Made by a program: the position numbers and the translations under genes. Below are positions 44,906 to 53,744 of a DNA stretch of 64,000 nt, in pieces. Positions within the stretch are counted from its first letter, which is position 1. Each line of letters opens with the position of its first letter. The DNA lies in contig CAZOZO010000003.1 of assembly GCA_964584315.1 (NCBI GenBank), forward strand, positions 78,729 to 142,728. The letters are read 5' to 3'. The notes beneath the pieces were generated by a model. That model saw only the letters and a program-made list of their open reading frames with translations. It did not search any database and was not told the DNA's origin. The stretch comes from CAXXOK01 sp964584315. Its GTDB lineage: Bacteria > Bacillota > Clostridia > Christensenellales > Aristaeellaceae.

Positions 44906-46447
44906 CTAGAGAGTGCTCATTTGCAGCAGTTCAAAGCAGGGGTAGGATTCCGCCGGTGTGGCGGCGGCGCTGTCGGCCGCCTCGTCGCTGGGCACCGACA
45001 TGCCCACGCTGCGGCCATACATCATCACCCGCGTGCCCACGGCTACGGTGGGCGCCTCGCCCGTGGTGACCAGGATGATGCCGCTGTAGCCATCGCCCTT
45101 CTTGGTCAGCGCCATTTTGAGGATCCAGTCGTCTCCGGACTGCGTGGCCTCGACCAGGTAGCACTTGTAGCCCATGATGCGGCCGTCGTAGCCCGCGATC
45201 TTGTCAAGCAGTGTGCCGTAGCCGGGCGAGATGGCCTCGCTTTCCAGCTGCTTGACCATATCCGCCTGCGACCAGGTGCGCGAGAAGGTGTAGCTCACGC
45301 GGCGGTCGGATAACCCGGCCTTGCTGAAGGCTAGCACCACGGCGTATTCGCCCTCCACCGACGTATCCAGATCCACCTTGAAGCGGCCCGCTGCCGTCAC
45401 CTTTTTGGTATCCACGATCTCGTCGTTCACAAACACCTGCACGCTGGCCCCGGGGGTCGATGTGCCAAGAATGGTGAAATCGTCAGCGGTCACCTGTGCG
45501 GGCACGTTGGTGGTCACGTTCACGGTCAGCAACGTGCGTTGATAGGTGACGGGGTAGGCCAGTTCCATGACGTCCTCGCCACTGAGCTCTGCGGTGACGG
45601 TCACCATGAACACGCCTTCCTTGGGCAGCTTGATCGGCAGATTGAACTTGCCGCTGCTGCCCACCTCCATCTCGGTGAGCATGGGGTCGGGGTAGCTCAG
45701 GCCCATCACCACGGCGGTGAACTTGACGCCTTCCGCAGCAGTGCCCGCGAGGCTGAACTCCGCCTCGTTGGTCTCGGCCGGGGGCGCTTCGGTAATGTTC
45801 ACCTTGGCGCTGGCCGCGGCGGGCAGGGGCTGCACCTCCACGAAGTGGAAAGACTCCCACACCTTGTTGAGGGCGCTGTTGTCCTTGTTGGTGAGGGCGC
45901 GGCCAAACACCTGCATGTCGAACGTGATCTCATACCCATTGCGGATGGTGCGGCGCATCATGCCGCGGTGGTCGATCTCGCCGTTCACGCGCTGGATGTA
46001 GCGCAGGATCAGAAAGCGCCCTTCCTTCGTGTTTTTCCAGTCGGCGCTCAAAAACTCATAGCCCTGCTCAAAAAAGTCGTTGTTGGGGTAATGGCCCAGG
46101 CGGTACTGCGCGCGCACGGAGTTTGTCTGTTCGTTTACGTCGAAGATGTTCTTCGTCTGCTCGTTCTGCACCGCGGTCAGCTCCAGCCGCGCGTCGCCCT
46201 CGGCAGTCCAGCACTGCAGCAGCACGCCGCGCGCCAGCATATCGTTGGCGGCCTCCTCGGAGGAGATGCCGCGCGCCTGCAGCCACTCGGCGTTGCTGGC
46301 CACATTGTCCGGCGTAATCACCACATACGCCTCCGGGATATCCACGGATGCGAACAATTGGTCGAACACATAGGTTTCGGCGCTCGCGGGCACGGCCAGC
46401 AGCATAAGCCCCAGCATCAACAACACGCCCAGAATCCACTTGCGCAA
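44906..46447 (-). CDS. Secreted protein with Ig-like domains, unknown function
   Basis: The 513-residue product has a signal peptide (residues 1-23, ending ASA). The N-terminal domain (about 25-210) is followed by two beta-rich Ig-like segments (about 215-310 and 312-390; note ILGTSTPGASVQVFVND and the GRFKVDL turn) and a C-terminal domain (about 400-505) that looks like an OB-type beta barrel (GYDGRIMGYKCYLVEA). The neighbouring gene upstream has the same layout and is probably a paralogue. No anchor is seen. I do not recognise a named family. Confidence 0.82.
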   Translation of the reverse strand: MRKWILGVLLMLGLMLLAVPASAETYVFDQLFASVDIPEAYVVITPDNVASNAEWLQARGISSEEAANDMLARGVLLQCWTAEGDARLELTAVQNEQTKNIFDVNEQTNSVRAQYRLGHYPNNDFFEQGYEFLSADWKNTKEGRFLILRYIQRVNGEIDHRGMMRRTIRNGYEITFDMQVFGRALTNKDNSALNKVWESFHFVEVQPLPAAASAKVNITEAPPAETNEAEFSLAGTAAEGVKFTAVVMGLSYPDPMLTEMEVGSSGKFNLPIKLPKEGVFMVTVTAELSGEDVMELAYPVTYQRTLLTVNVTTNVPAQVTADDFTILGTSTPGASVQVFVNDEIVDTKKVTAAGRFKVDLDTSVEGEYAVVLAFSKAGLSDRRVSYTFSRTWSQADMVKQLESEAISPGYGTLLDKIAGYDGRIMGYKCYLVEATQSGDDWILKMALTKKGDGYSGIILVTTGEAPTVAVGTRVMMYGRSVGMSVPSDEAADSAAATPAESYPCFELLQMSTL

Positions 46448-46516
46448 GGTAACACCTTCCTTTGAAGTGAGCCGTTATGCCGTTTCAAACCCTTGTGTCA
46501 AGAGCTCGAAAGCATA

Positions 46517-48034
46517 TCACGGGATGTAGGCGGCCAGCATGAGGGTGGGGTAGCCGCCCTCGCCCGCCGTTTTGCCGGTGAGGGTGCCCAGCAGCGAGAC
46601 GTGCGCGCCCTCGGCTACGGCCAGCAGGTCGCCGCACAGCACGGTATACAGCTCGCCGCTGTTGGTCGTCAGCACGTAGCTTGCCTGCCCGTCCGCATAG
46701 CGCAGGCCCGATGCCACGCCGCTCAGCTCCACCACGCGGCCCTCGTACTGGGCGGGCTTGGCGGCAAGCTTGTTATAGTCGGTCTGGCGCACGGTCTTGC
46801 GCAGGGCGGCCAGCACCTCGGCGGCGCTTTGAACGCGCGTCGCGGTAAAGCTGTAGTCGGTGCGGTGGTATCCGCTGGCCTGCGCCTGCAAAGTGAAAGC
46901 GTTCTCGCCCACGCGGCTCAGCGTGAGCGTGACGGAGAAAGTCCCGTCGTCCCCCACGACGATGCTGCCGGTGCCGCGTCCGTCGGTCAGCTCCACGGTC
47001 GCGTCAGGCAGGGTGAGGCCGCGCAGCGTGACCGTCTTGCCCTCGGTGACGGGCGCGCTTTGCAGTGCAAAGGGCACGCGCTGCCAATCCACCGTGACGG
47101 TAAAACGCACGATGGTTTTCAGGTCGCCCTTGAAAGCGGTCAGTTCGATTCGGTTGGCTGCGTCGCCGGTCAGGCCGGGCACCGTGAAGCGGAACGCACC
47201 GTTTGCATCCGCCTTGACGCGGGAGGAGGTCGTATCCCCCAGCGCATAGCGTAGGTAGCCGTAGGGTACGGTCGTGCCCGAGAGCGTTACCTGCGTGAGC
47301 CCGACGGTGTCGGGTACGGGGTCGAGCGTGAGTGCCAGCTCGTCAGTCACACGGGTGATTTCTGCGGGCTGGCTGGGCACCGATACCTCCTGCAAGGCCA
47401 GCTGCGGCTCGTTGGCGGTGGCGGCCGCGGCAGGGGTCTGGGCGCGCGCGCCCAGCAGCAGCGTGCGGCCTGCGGCGACCATCAGCAGGTCGATATCCGC
47501 CTGCGCGGGCTCGCGGCCGATGATATCCATGCGCAGCGCGTATACCTGGCCAAGGTACAGCGTGGCCAGCGTCATATCCGTGTAGGTGAGCGGGGCGTCC
47601 GCATCGGCCTGCGCGGTGGAGGTGAACAGGGCGTAGCCGCCGGTCTGCCAGGCAGCGGCCCCGTAGCCGCCCTTGCGGGCCAGCGCGGTCAAAAACTGAT
47701 CTTTCTCCGCGGCAGTCATGCTCCACACACTGTCGGCGGCGATGCCCTGGGGCCGTGGTTCTACGGCAAGCGTGAACTGGCGGCCGTCGGGCTGCAAGCT
47801 CAGCAGATACAGCCCGTCGTTTTGCATGGCGGCGGCCAGCGTGGCCGCGTCCGCGCCCAGCGCGGCGAGCGTATCCGCGGGCATCGACTGGCGGGTCAGG
47901 CACAGCTCGCCCGCGGCGGGCGCATAGCGTAGGCCGATCTCGTCCAGCGCGACGGTTTCACCCGCGCTGGCGGTGGCGAGCCCAAGTACGCAAAGGAGCG
48001 CCAGCGCGCAGGCGAACCATCGGCGTAAACTCAC
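46517..48034 (-). CDS. Secreted protein with Ig-like domains, paralogue of its neighbour
   Basis: The 505-residue product has a signal peptide (about residues 1-23), an N-terminal domain, two Ig-like segments (VTLSGTTVPYGYLRYA and VTLRGLTLPDATVELTD mark their starts) and a C-terminal OB-like domain (QYEGRVVELSGVAS). The order matches the gene at 44906-46447, 69 bases downstream, and suggests duplication followed by strong divergence. GTG 48034 is chosen because AAAGGAGC precedes it and the signal peptide then starts correctly; the frame upstream is non-coding. The function is unknown. Confidence 0.82.
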   Translation of the reverse strand: MSLRRWFACALALLCVLGLATASAGETVALDEIGLRYAPAAGELCLTRQSMPADTLAALGADAATLAAAMQNDGLYLLSLQPDGRQFTLAVEPRPQGIAADSVWSMTAAEKDQFLTALARKGGYGAAAWQTGGYALFTSTAQADADAPLTYTDMTLATLYLGQVYALRMDIIGREPAQADIDLLMVAAGRTLLLGARAQTPAAAATANEPQLALQEVSVPSQPAEITRVTDELALTLDPVPDTVGLTQVTLSGTTVPYGYLRYALGDTTSSRVKADANGAFRFTVPGLTGDAANRIELTAFKGDLKTIVRFTVTVDWQRVPFALQSAPVTEGKTVTLRGLTLPDATVELTDGRGTGSIVVGDDGTFSVTLTLSRVGENAFTLQAQASGYHRTDYSFTATRVQSAAEVLAALRKTVRQTDYNKLAAKPAQYEGRVVELSGVASGLRYADGQASYVLTTNSGELYTVLCGDLLAVAEGAHVSLLGTLTGKTAGEGGYPTLMLAAYIP

Positions 48035-48197
48035 GGCGGGGCTCCTTTCGGGGCGGGCACGCGAAAGCGGCCCGCACGGCGTTTTGAGAACTATCCTATA
48101 TTGTAGCACAGTTGCCAAAGCCTGCGCAAGCCGCGCCTGTAACAAAAGCGCGATGCGCGGGCGCGGCCCGTCCATCGCGCCGGATTGGGCAAATGGC

Positions 48198-48226
48198 TTG
48201 CATACCGTCGCGTTTTTTGCTATGCT
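48198..48226 (+). promoter_or_regulatory. Promoter for the decarboxylase-like, tmk and mnmA genes
   Basis: TTGCAT (48198-48203) and TATGCT (48221-48226) are 17 bases apart, 35 bases before ATG 48262. Confidence 0.55.
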
Positions 48227-48261
48227 TAACCATCGTGACACATCAAAAGGAGGCGCGGCGG

Positions 48262-49674
48262 ATGCAGAGGCCTATGCGAGACCTGCTCAGGCGGGTTTCC
48301 GGGCGCACGTCGCTCCACATGCCCGCGACCGGCGGGCGCGCGCCGTTTCACAGCTTTTCGCCCTATCGGTGGGATACGACCGAGCTGCCCGTGACCGACG
48401 ACCTGTACGACCCCACGGGGGCCATCGCGCAGGCGGAGACGCTGGCTGCGCGCAGCGCGGGCGCGCAGTCGTCCATGCTGCTGGCGGGCGGCAGCACGGC
48501 GGGCGTGCACGCCATGCTGCTGTATGCCTGCGGGCGGGGCGGCGCGGTGGTGCTGCCACGCAACGCGCACCTGAGCGCGCTCAACCTATGCATCACGGCG
48601 AGCATCGAGCCGGTGTTCGCCGAGCCCGGTTTTACCGCCGAGGGGCGGCTGTACACCACGGCGCAGAGCTATGCCCGCGCGCTGGATGCGCGGCCCGACG
48701 CGGCTGCGGTGTTCGCCCTGCACAGCGATTATTACGGCCTGCAGGGCGACCTGCCCGCCATTGCCCGCGCGGCGCACGCGCGCGGCAAGCTGCTGCTGTG
48801 CGACGATGCGCACGGTGCGTACCTCAACTGGCGCGCCGCATGGCAAAACGCGGGTGCGCGCGGGGCGGACATCTTTGTGCAGAGCGCGCACAAAACGCTG
48901 CCCGCCCTCACGGCGGGGGCGTGGCTGCACGCGATGCCGGGTGTGGACGCGACCCGCCTGCGCGCTATGCTTCGGCTGGTGCAGACCAGCAGCCCCTCGT
49001 TTTTGACCATGCTGGCGCTGGACGAGGCCCGCGCCTGGATGGACATGCGCGGCGCGGCGGCCTGCGATGCGCTGGCGCGGCGGCTCATCCGCGTGCGGGC
49101 ATTTGCCGCGTCGCTAGGCTATGCGGACGGGCAGCAGGACGCGCCCGAGGGCTGCCGGTACGACCCGCTTCGGCTGGTGCTGCGCGCCCCCGAGGGGGGC
49201 GAGCGCCTTGCCGCGCGGCTGGCCGAATTGGCGCTCGACGTGGAGATGACCGACGCGCGGCATATCGTGTGCATCCTGCCGCTGAAGGGCAACAGGCGCG
49301 TATTGCGCAGGCTGTGCAGCGGCCTGCAAAACGCCGCCCACCAGCGGGATGCCGCCGGTGAGCGGGGCAGCGGTGTGGCGGCAGACATGACCGCCGCGCC
49401 TACCTGCTGGCCGCCGCGCCGCATGCCGCTGAGTGCGGCTGCGTTCGCCCCGCGGGAGCTGCTGCCGCCCGCGATGGCGGCGGGGCGGATATCCGCCGCC
49501 TGTGTGGGCCGCTATCCGCCGGGCGTGGCGTGGCTGACCCCCGGCGACGAGGTGACGCAGGACATTCTCGACCTGATATCGCAAACCCCGCAGGAGCGGC
49601 TGTTCGGGCTGGACGGAGGGCTGCTGCCCTGCGTGGCGCCCGCCGCACAGACCCCGCCTCCCCGCGACGGATAA
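48262..49674 (+). CDS. Orn/Lys/Arg decarboxylase-like PLP enzyme
   Basis: The 470-residue protein is a fold-type I PLP enzyme of the Orn/Lys/Arg decarboxylase group. The N-terminal portion has HMPATGGR, the cofactor region includes LLAGGSTAGVHAM, CDDAHGAYL supplies the aspartate and histidine, and the Schiff-base lysine is in QSAHKTLPALTAGAWLH. The short form and its position before tmk are common in Bacillota (YaaO-like), where substrate is often not known. ATG 48262 follows AAAAGGAGG; the open frame upstream to 48112 is not used. Confidence 0.9.
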   Translation: MQRPMRDLLRRVSGRTSLHMPATGGRAPFHSFSPYRWDTTELPVTDDLYDPTGAIAQAETLAARSAGAQSSMLLAGGSTAGVHAMLLYACGRGGAVVLPRNAHLSALNLCITASIEPVFAEPGFTAEGRLYTTAQSYARALDARPDAAAVFALHSDYYGLQGDLPAIARAAHARGKLLLCDDAHGAYLNWRAAWQNAGARGADIFVQSAHKTLPALTAGAWLHAMPGVDATRLRAMLRLVQTSSPSFLTMLALDEARAWMDMRGAAACDALARRLIRVRAFAASLGYADGQQDAPEGCRYDPLRLVLRAPEGGERLAARLAELALDVEMTDARHIVCILPLKGNRRVLRRLCSGLQNAAHQRDAAGERGSGVAADMTAAPTCWPPRRMPLSAAAFAPRELLPPAMAAGRISAACVGRYPPGVAWLTPGDEVTQDILDLISQTPQERLFGLDGGLLPCVAPAAQTPPPRDG

Positions 49675-49687
49675 AGGAGTATGCAAC

Positions 49688-50980
49688 GTGAATAGCTTCC
49701 CTTATGACGCGGTGCTGTTCGACCTGGACGGCACGCTCACCTGCTCGGATCAGGGCATCATCCAATCCATGCGCTACGCGCTGAACGCGGTGGGCGCGAA
49801 GGTGCCCGCGGGCGTGGACATGCGCGCGGTCATCGGCCCGCCGCTGATGGTGTCGCTGGTGGAGATCCTGGGGCTGGACGAGGCCACGGCCCGCGCGGCC
49901 ATCTGCCACTATGTGGAGTATTTCAACCGCGAGGGCATGTACCTGTATACGGTGTACCCGCATATCCGCAGCATTTTACGCATGCTGCGCGCGGGCGGCG
50001 TGTACGTGGCGCTGGCCACCAGCAAGCCTGTGCGCCCCGCCATGGCCATTTTGAACCACTTTGGCCTCACACACTACTTTGACCGCATCATCACCGAAGA
50101 GGACAACGAGAAGCTCGTCAACAAGCCCGAGCTGATCCGCCGCGCCCTGCCAGAGAACTACCGCCATGCCGCTATGGTGGGCGACCGCTTCTACGATGTG
50201 GAGGGCGCGCTGGCCAACGGCATCGATGCCATCGGCGCGGGCTACGGCTTCGGCTCCGAGGAGGAGCTGCTGAACGCTGGCGCGACCCATGTGGTGCCGG
50301 ATACCGAGTCGCTGCGGGCGTTTCTGTGCCCGGGCGCGAGCGTGCCGCGCGGCTTCTTCCTGACCGTGGAGGGGCTGGACGGCAGTGGCAAGACCACGCA
50401 GGTGGACAGGCTGGAGCAGAGCCTGCGCGATTACGGCTTCAGCGTGCTGCGCACGCGCGAGCCAGGTGGCTGTGAGATCAGCGAGGAGATACGGCACACC
50501 ATCCTGACCACCGACCATATGGAGATGTGCCCCGCCTGCGAGGCGCTGCTGTATGCGGCGGCGCGCGCGCAGCATGTGCATGAGGTGATCCGCCCCGCGG
50601 TGGAGCGCGGCCTTTTGGTGCTGTGCGACCGCTTTGTGGACAGCTCCGTCGCCTACCAGGGCGGCGGGCGGCAGCTTGGCGCGGATGTGGTGTGCGGCAT
50701 CAACGCGCCCGCCGTGGGCGCCACCATGCCGGATGCGACCGTATACCTCGCCATCGACCACCAGTTGGCGCTGGAGCGACGGCACAGCGCAAGCTCGCTG
50801 GACCGCATCGAGGTGGAGAGCGCGGCCTTCCATGGGCGGGTGCAGGCGGCGTATGAAAAGCTGATCGGCGACGACCGGCGGCGCTTTTTGGTGATCGACG
50901 GCGAGCAGCCCATCGACCGCGTGGCCGCCGATGTGCTGGACGCGGTGCTTGCAAGGCTGGAGCCGGAGATCGAGGCGTGA
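49688..50980 (+). CDS. tmk: Fusion of HAD phosphatase and thymidylate kinase
   Basis: The 430-residue protein carries two complete domains. Residues 1-215 are a HAD-superfamily phosphatase like phosphoglycolate phosphatase, with D12/D14 in FDLDGT, TSKP at 111-114, K146 and GDRFYD at 165-170. Residues 222-430 are thymidylate kinase, with P-loop GLDGSGKTT (229-237), REPGG (257-261) and DRFVDSSVAYQGGGR (314-328), which makes dTDP from dTMP. There is no stop or internal start between them. The order decarboxylase-tmk is usual; the HAD part is the unusual addition. The 3' end overlaps mnmA's alternative GTG by four bases. Confidence 0.93.
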   Translation: MNSFPYDAVLFDLDGTLTCSDQGIIQSMRYALNAVGAKVPAGVDMRAVIGPPLMVSLVEILGLDEATARAAICHYVEYFNREGMYLYTVYPHIRSILRMLRAGGVYVALATSKPVRPAMAILNHFGLTHYFDRIITEEDNEKLVNKPELIRRALPENYRHAAMVGDRFYDVEGALANGIDAIGAGYGFGSEEELLNAGATHVVPDTESLRAFLCPGASVPRGFFLTVEGLDGSGKTTQVDRLEQSLRDYGFSVLRTREPGGCEISEEIRHTILTTDHMEMCPACEALLYAAARAQHVHEVIRPAVERGLLVLCDRFVDSSVAYQGGGRQLGADVVCGINAPAVGATMPDATVYLAIDHQLALERRHSASSLDRIEVESAAFHGRVQAAYEKLIGDDRRRFLVIDGEQPIDRVAADVLDAVLARLEPEIEA

Positions 50981-50982
50981 GC

Positions 50983-52080
50983 ATGGAGCGTATCGTGGTG
51001 GGCATGAGCGGCGGGGTGGATTCGTCGGTCACGGCGCTGCTGCTCAAGCGGCAGGGCTACGACGTGGTGGGCGTTTTCATGAAAAACTGGGACGAGCAGG
51101 ACGAGAACGGCACCTGTACCGCCACGCAGGACTGGCAGGACGTGCAGGACGTGTGCGCACAAATCGACATCCCCTGCTACAGCGTTAATTTTGAAAAAGA
51201 ATATCAGGAGCGGGTGTTCGCCTACTTTTTGGATGAGTACCACCGCGGGCGCACCCCCAACCCGGACGTGCTGTGCAACCGAGAGATCAAATTTCGCGCC
51301 TTCCTTGACTTTGCGATGAAGCTGGGCGCTGGCCGCATGGCGACCGGCCACTTTGTGCGCAGCGACGTGCGCGACGGGCATACCGTGCTGCTGCGCGGGC
51401 TGGACGCGAACAAGGATCAGAGCTACTTCTTATACATGCTCAGGGAGGCGCAGCTTTCGCGGGCGCTGTTCCCCGTGGGCTGCATGACCAAGGCCGAGGT
51501 GCGGCGCATCGCCGACGAGGCGGGCCTGCCCGTGAGCCGCAAGAAGGACTCGACGGGGGTATGCTTCATCGGGGAGCGCAACTTCCGCGCGTTTTTGCAA
51601 AACTACCTGCCCATGCAGGCGGGCGACATGCGCACTGAGGACGGCCGCAAGGTGGGCGAGCATATCGGCCTTGCCTACTACACGCTGGGCCAGCGCAAGG
51701 GGTTGGGTATCGGCGGCGGGGGCGACGGGCGCAGCTGGTTCGTGGTGGAGAAGGATTTGGCACACAATGTGCTGGTGGTGGCGCAGGGCGGCGACAGCCC
51801 GCGCCTGTACACACATCATGCGCTGGCCACCCAAGCCACGTGGATCGCGGGGCAGCCGCCCGCCGCGAAGGGGGAGCCCTTCCGCTGCACAGCCAAGTAC
51901 CGTTACCGCCAGCCGGATCAGCCCGTGACGGCGACAGTCTGCGGCGACACGCTGCTGCTGACTGCGGACGAGCCCCAGCGGGCCGTGACCCCCGGCCAGA
52001 GCGTGGTGCTCTATCAGGGGGAGACATGCCTGGGCGGCGCGACCATTGACCGTACGGGCAACGCGCCGTTTCATGCGTGA
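50983..52080 (+). CDS. mnmA: tRNA-specific 2-thiouridylase MnmA
   Basis: The 365-residue enzyme puts sulphur on the wobble uridine (U34) of Lys, Glu and Gln tRNAs. It has the PP-loop GMSGGVDSSV (residues 7-16), the first catalytic cysteine C98 in NPDVLCNREIKF and the second, C194, in STGVCFIGERNF, plus the C-terminal beta-barrel. ATG 50983 is preferred because GAGG lies seven bases before it; GTG 50977, which overlaps the stop of the upstream gene (GTGA), is the alternative. It is the last gene of the operon. Confidence 0.96.
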   Translation: MERIVVGMSGGVDSSVTALLLKRQGYDVVGVFMKNWDEQDENGTCTATQDWQDVQDVCAQIDIPCYSVNFEKEYQERVFAYFLDEYHRGRTPNPDVLCNREIKFRAFLDFAMKLGAGRMATGHFVRSDVRDGHTVLLRGLDANKDQSYFLYMLREAQLSRALFPVGCMTKAEVRRIADEAGLPVSRKKDSTGVCFIGERNFRAFLQNYLPMQAGDMRTEDGRKVGEHIGLAYYTLGQRKGLGIGGGGDGRSWFVVEKDLAHNVLVVAQGGDSPRLYTHHALATQATWIAGQPPAAKGEPFRCTAKYRYRQPDQPVTATVCGDTLLLTADEPQRAVTPGQSVVLYQGETCLGGATIDRTGNAPFHA

Positions 52081-52499
52081 AGAGGCGGCAAAGCCCCAGG
52101 GAAGAAGTCAAGCTGAATACGCAGGCGGCGGCCCCGGACGGGCCGCCGCCTTTCGCTTCGTGCGCCAAAGTGCGGTTTTGGAACAATCAATTCGCACCGA
52201 TGGAGCAGCATCGGTTTACTTTTGCGGAAAGCAGGGTATGATACACTCAACCAAAAGGCACCGTGAAACAGTCGAACGGGCCGGATGAGAAGCCCACAGG
52301 ATGGGCGCAAGGGTTTACGGACGGGCTGCCTGCATATGGCACCGCAGGAAGGATTCGCCGCACGCCATGTCGAACGTAAAAAGTGCGGAGGAACCGAGGC
52401 TCGCACCGGAAGGAGCGTGATTCCCTTGGCGTATGCAATGCAGGGAACGCAAGGCATCCCAGGCTCAAACCCGATTTTTTTCGCAAAGGAGCCATGTGT
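52081..52499 (+). other. Intergenic region with the long hpf leader
   Basis: After the mnmA terminator a promoter (TTTACT 52215-52220, 16 bases, TATGAT 52237-52242) precedes a leader of about 250 bases before hpf. ACCGATG (52196-52202) pairs with CATCGGT (52209-52215) over the -35 box and may be an operator. I see no gene with a good ribosome-binding site here. Confidence 0.45.
52124..52153 (+). terminator. Terminator after mnmA
   Basis: GGCGGCGGCC (52124-52133) pairs with GGCCGCCGCC (52141-52150), followed by TTT. Confidence 0.6.
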
Positions 52500-53042
52500 A
52501 TGAAGACGATCATCACCGGCAAGAATATGAACGTCTCCGCGGGCATCACCGAGCGCGTGATGCGGAAGACCAGCAAGATGGAACGCTACCTGCACACCGA
52601 CGCCGAGATGCAGGTTCGCCTGACCCGGGATAAGAACGACCGCCGCACCTGCGAGATCACCGTTCCCTTCGAGGGCGTGGTGCTCCGCGCCGAGGCCAGC
52701 AATGACGAGAACCTTTACGTGAGCATCGACCAGGCGCTGGCGAAGCTCGAAAAGCAGATCCACAAGCACCGCACCAAACTGGGCAAGCGCCTGCGCGAGG
52801 ATGCGTTCCAGAGCGAAGAGTTCGAGTTTGTGGAGGAGATAGACGCCTCCGACGAGGGCAAGCGCAAGATCGTCCGCAACAAGACGTTCCCCGTGCGCCC
52901 CATGTCGGTGGACGACGCGGTGCTCCAGATGGAACTTCTGGGCCACAGCTTCTTCGTTTTCGTGAATGCCGAAACAGGGCGGGTGAGCGTCCTGTACCTG
53001 CGCAAGGATGGCAACCTTGGCCTTTTGGAGCCCGAAGACTGA
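52500..53042 (+). CDS. hpf: Long-form ribosome hibernation promoting factor
   Basis: The 180-residue protein has the N-terminal S30AE/HPF domain (about residues 1-100, starting MKTIITGKNMNVSAGI) and the C-terminal dimerisation domain of long HPF (about 122-178, KTFPVRPMSVDDAVLQMELLGH region). Long HPF dimerises 70S ribosomes into inactive 100S particles during slow growth. ATG 52500 is preferred because AAAGGAG (52485-52491) is well spaced from it; ATG 52494 is too close and upstream codons lie in the leader. Confidence 0.95.
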   Translation: MKTIITGKNMNVSAGITERVMRKTSKMERYLHTDAEMQVRLTRDKNDRRTCEITVPFEGVVLRAEASNDENLYVSIDQALAKLEKQIHKHRTKLGKRLREDAFQSEEFEFVEEIDASDEGKRKIVRNKTFPVRPMSVDDAVLQMELLGHSFFVFVNAETGRVSVLYLRKDGNLGLLEPED

Positions 53043-53078
53043 CGCGCGCACCCCACGCCTTGCGTGATACACCATACA

Positions 53079-53108
53079 GCGAGGGGGCGGCGAGTGCCGC
53101 CCCCTCGC
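53079..53108 (+). terminator. Hairpin after hpf
   Basis: GCGAGGGGGCGGC (53079-53091) pairs perfectly with GCCGCCCCCTCGC (53096-53108) around GAGT. No T-run follows, so termination is uncertain. Confidence 0.5.
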
Positions 53109-53135
53109 GCATACTTGATCGGGAGGAATCATTCG

Positions 53136-53498
53136 ATGAGCGAGCAAAACAACGGTTCTCCGCTTGGGCCGGAAGGCAGCTACTACGAGGCGAAGGCGCG
53201 CGAGGAAGCGCAGACCAGCCAACGGAAATGGGACGCGTTCTACCCCATCTTCATCACCATGCTGTATCTGGTGCTGGGCGCGGTGTTTCGCCTGTGGCAT
53301 CCGGGCTGGCTGCTGTTCCTGACCATTCCGCTGTACTACATGCGCCCCAAGACCACGGCAGAGCGATGGCTCAACCCGGTGATGATCGTGCTGATCTACC
53401 TTGTGCTGGGCTTCTTCTTCAACCTGTGGCATCCGGCCTGGATCATCTTCTTCGCCATCCCCGCGCTGTACATCTTCAACAAGCCGGAAGCGAAATAA
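53136..53498 (+). CDS. Small membrane protein with an internal duplication
   Basis: The 120-residue product has a polar N-terminus and four hydrophobic helices arranged as two copies of a unit: YPIFITMLYLVLG...FRLWHPGWLLF (about residues 37-65) and NPVMIVLIYLVLG...FNLWHPAWIIF (about 80-106). The LWHPxW motif is repeated exactly in position. Similar repeats are seen as C-terminal tails of some clostridial HTH proteins; the role is unknown. ATG 53136 follows GGGAGG at 53121-53126. Confidence 0.8.
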   Translation: MSEQNNGSPLGPEGSYYEAKAREEAQTSQRKWDAFYPIFITMLYLVLGAVFRLWHPGWLLFLTIPLYYMRPKTTAERWLNPVMIVLIYLVLGFFFNLWHPAWIIFFAIPALYIFNKPEAK

Positions 53499-53545
53499 GG
53501 CTGGCGGGTCAGCCGCCCCTCAATGCGAAAAGCGAAGGAAAAATG

Positions 53546-53577
53546 CAAAGCACCCGGCCACGCGGCCGGGTGCTTTG
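53546..53577. terminator. Strong hairpin terminator
   Basis: CAAAGCACCCGGCC (53546-53559) pairs perfectly with GGCCGGGTGCTTTG (53564-53577). Confidence 0.75.
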
Positions 53578-53666
53578 TTATGTCGGGGGCATGCCGTGGC
53601 GCTTCGCCAGCGGGAGGCAGCGGCCCGGTGCATGCCGCGGGACAAGCCCTCCTTCCGGCATGCAAT

Positions 53667-53700
53667 ACGCCCCGCTGCCGCAAACGCGGTAACGGGGCGT
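53667..53700 (-). terminator. Hairpin downstream of the P-type ATPase gene
   Basis: ACGCCCCG (53667-53674) pairs with CGGGGCGT (53693-53700), with an inner GCCGC/GCGGT stem. It lies 45 bases past the ATPase stop. Confidence 0.5.
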
Positions 53701-53744
53701 GTTTGTGTGTTCAGTGTGTATGACCGTGGGAAGGAAGCTCGCGG

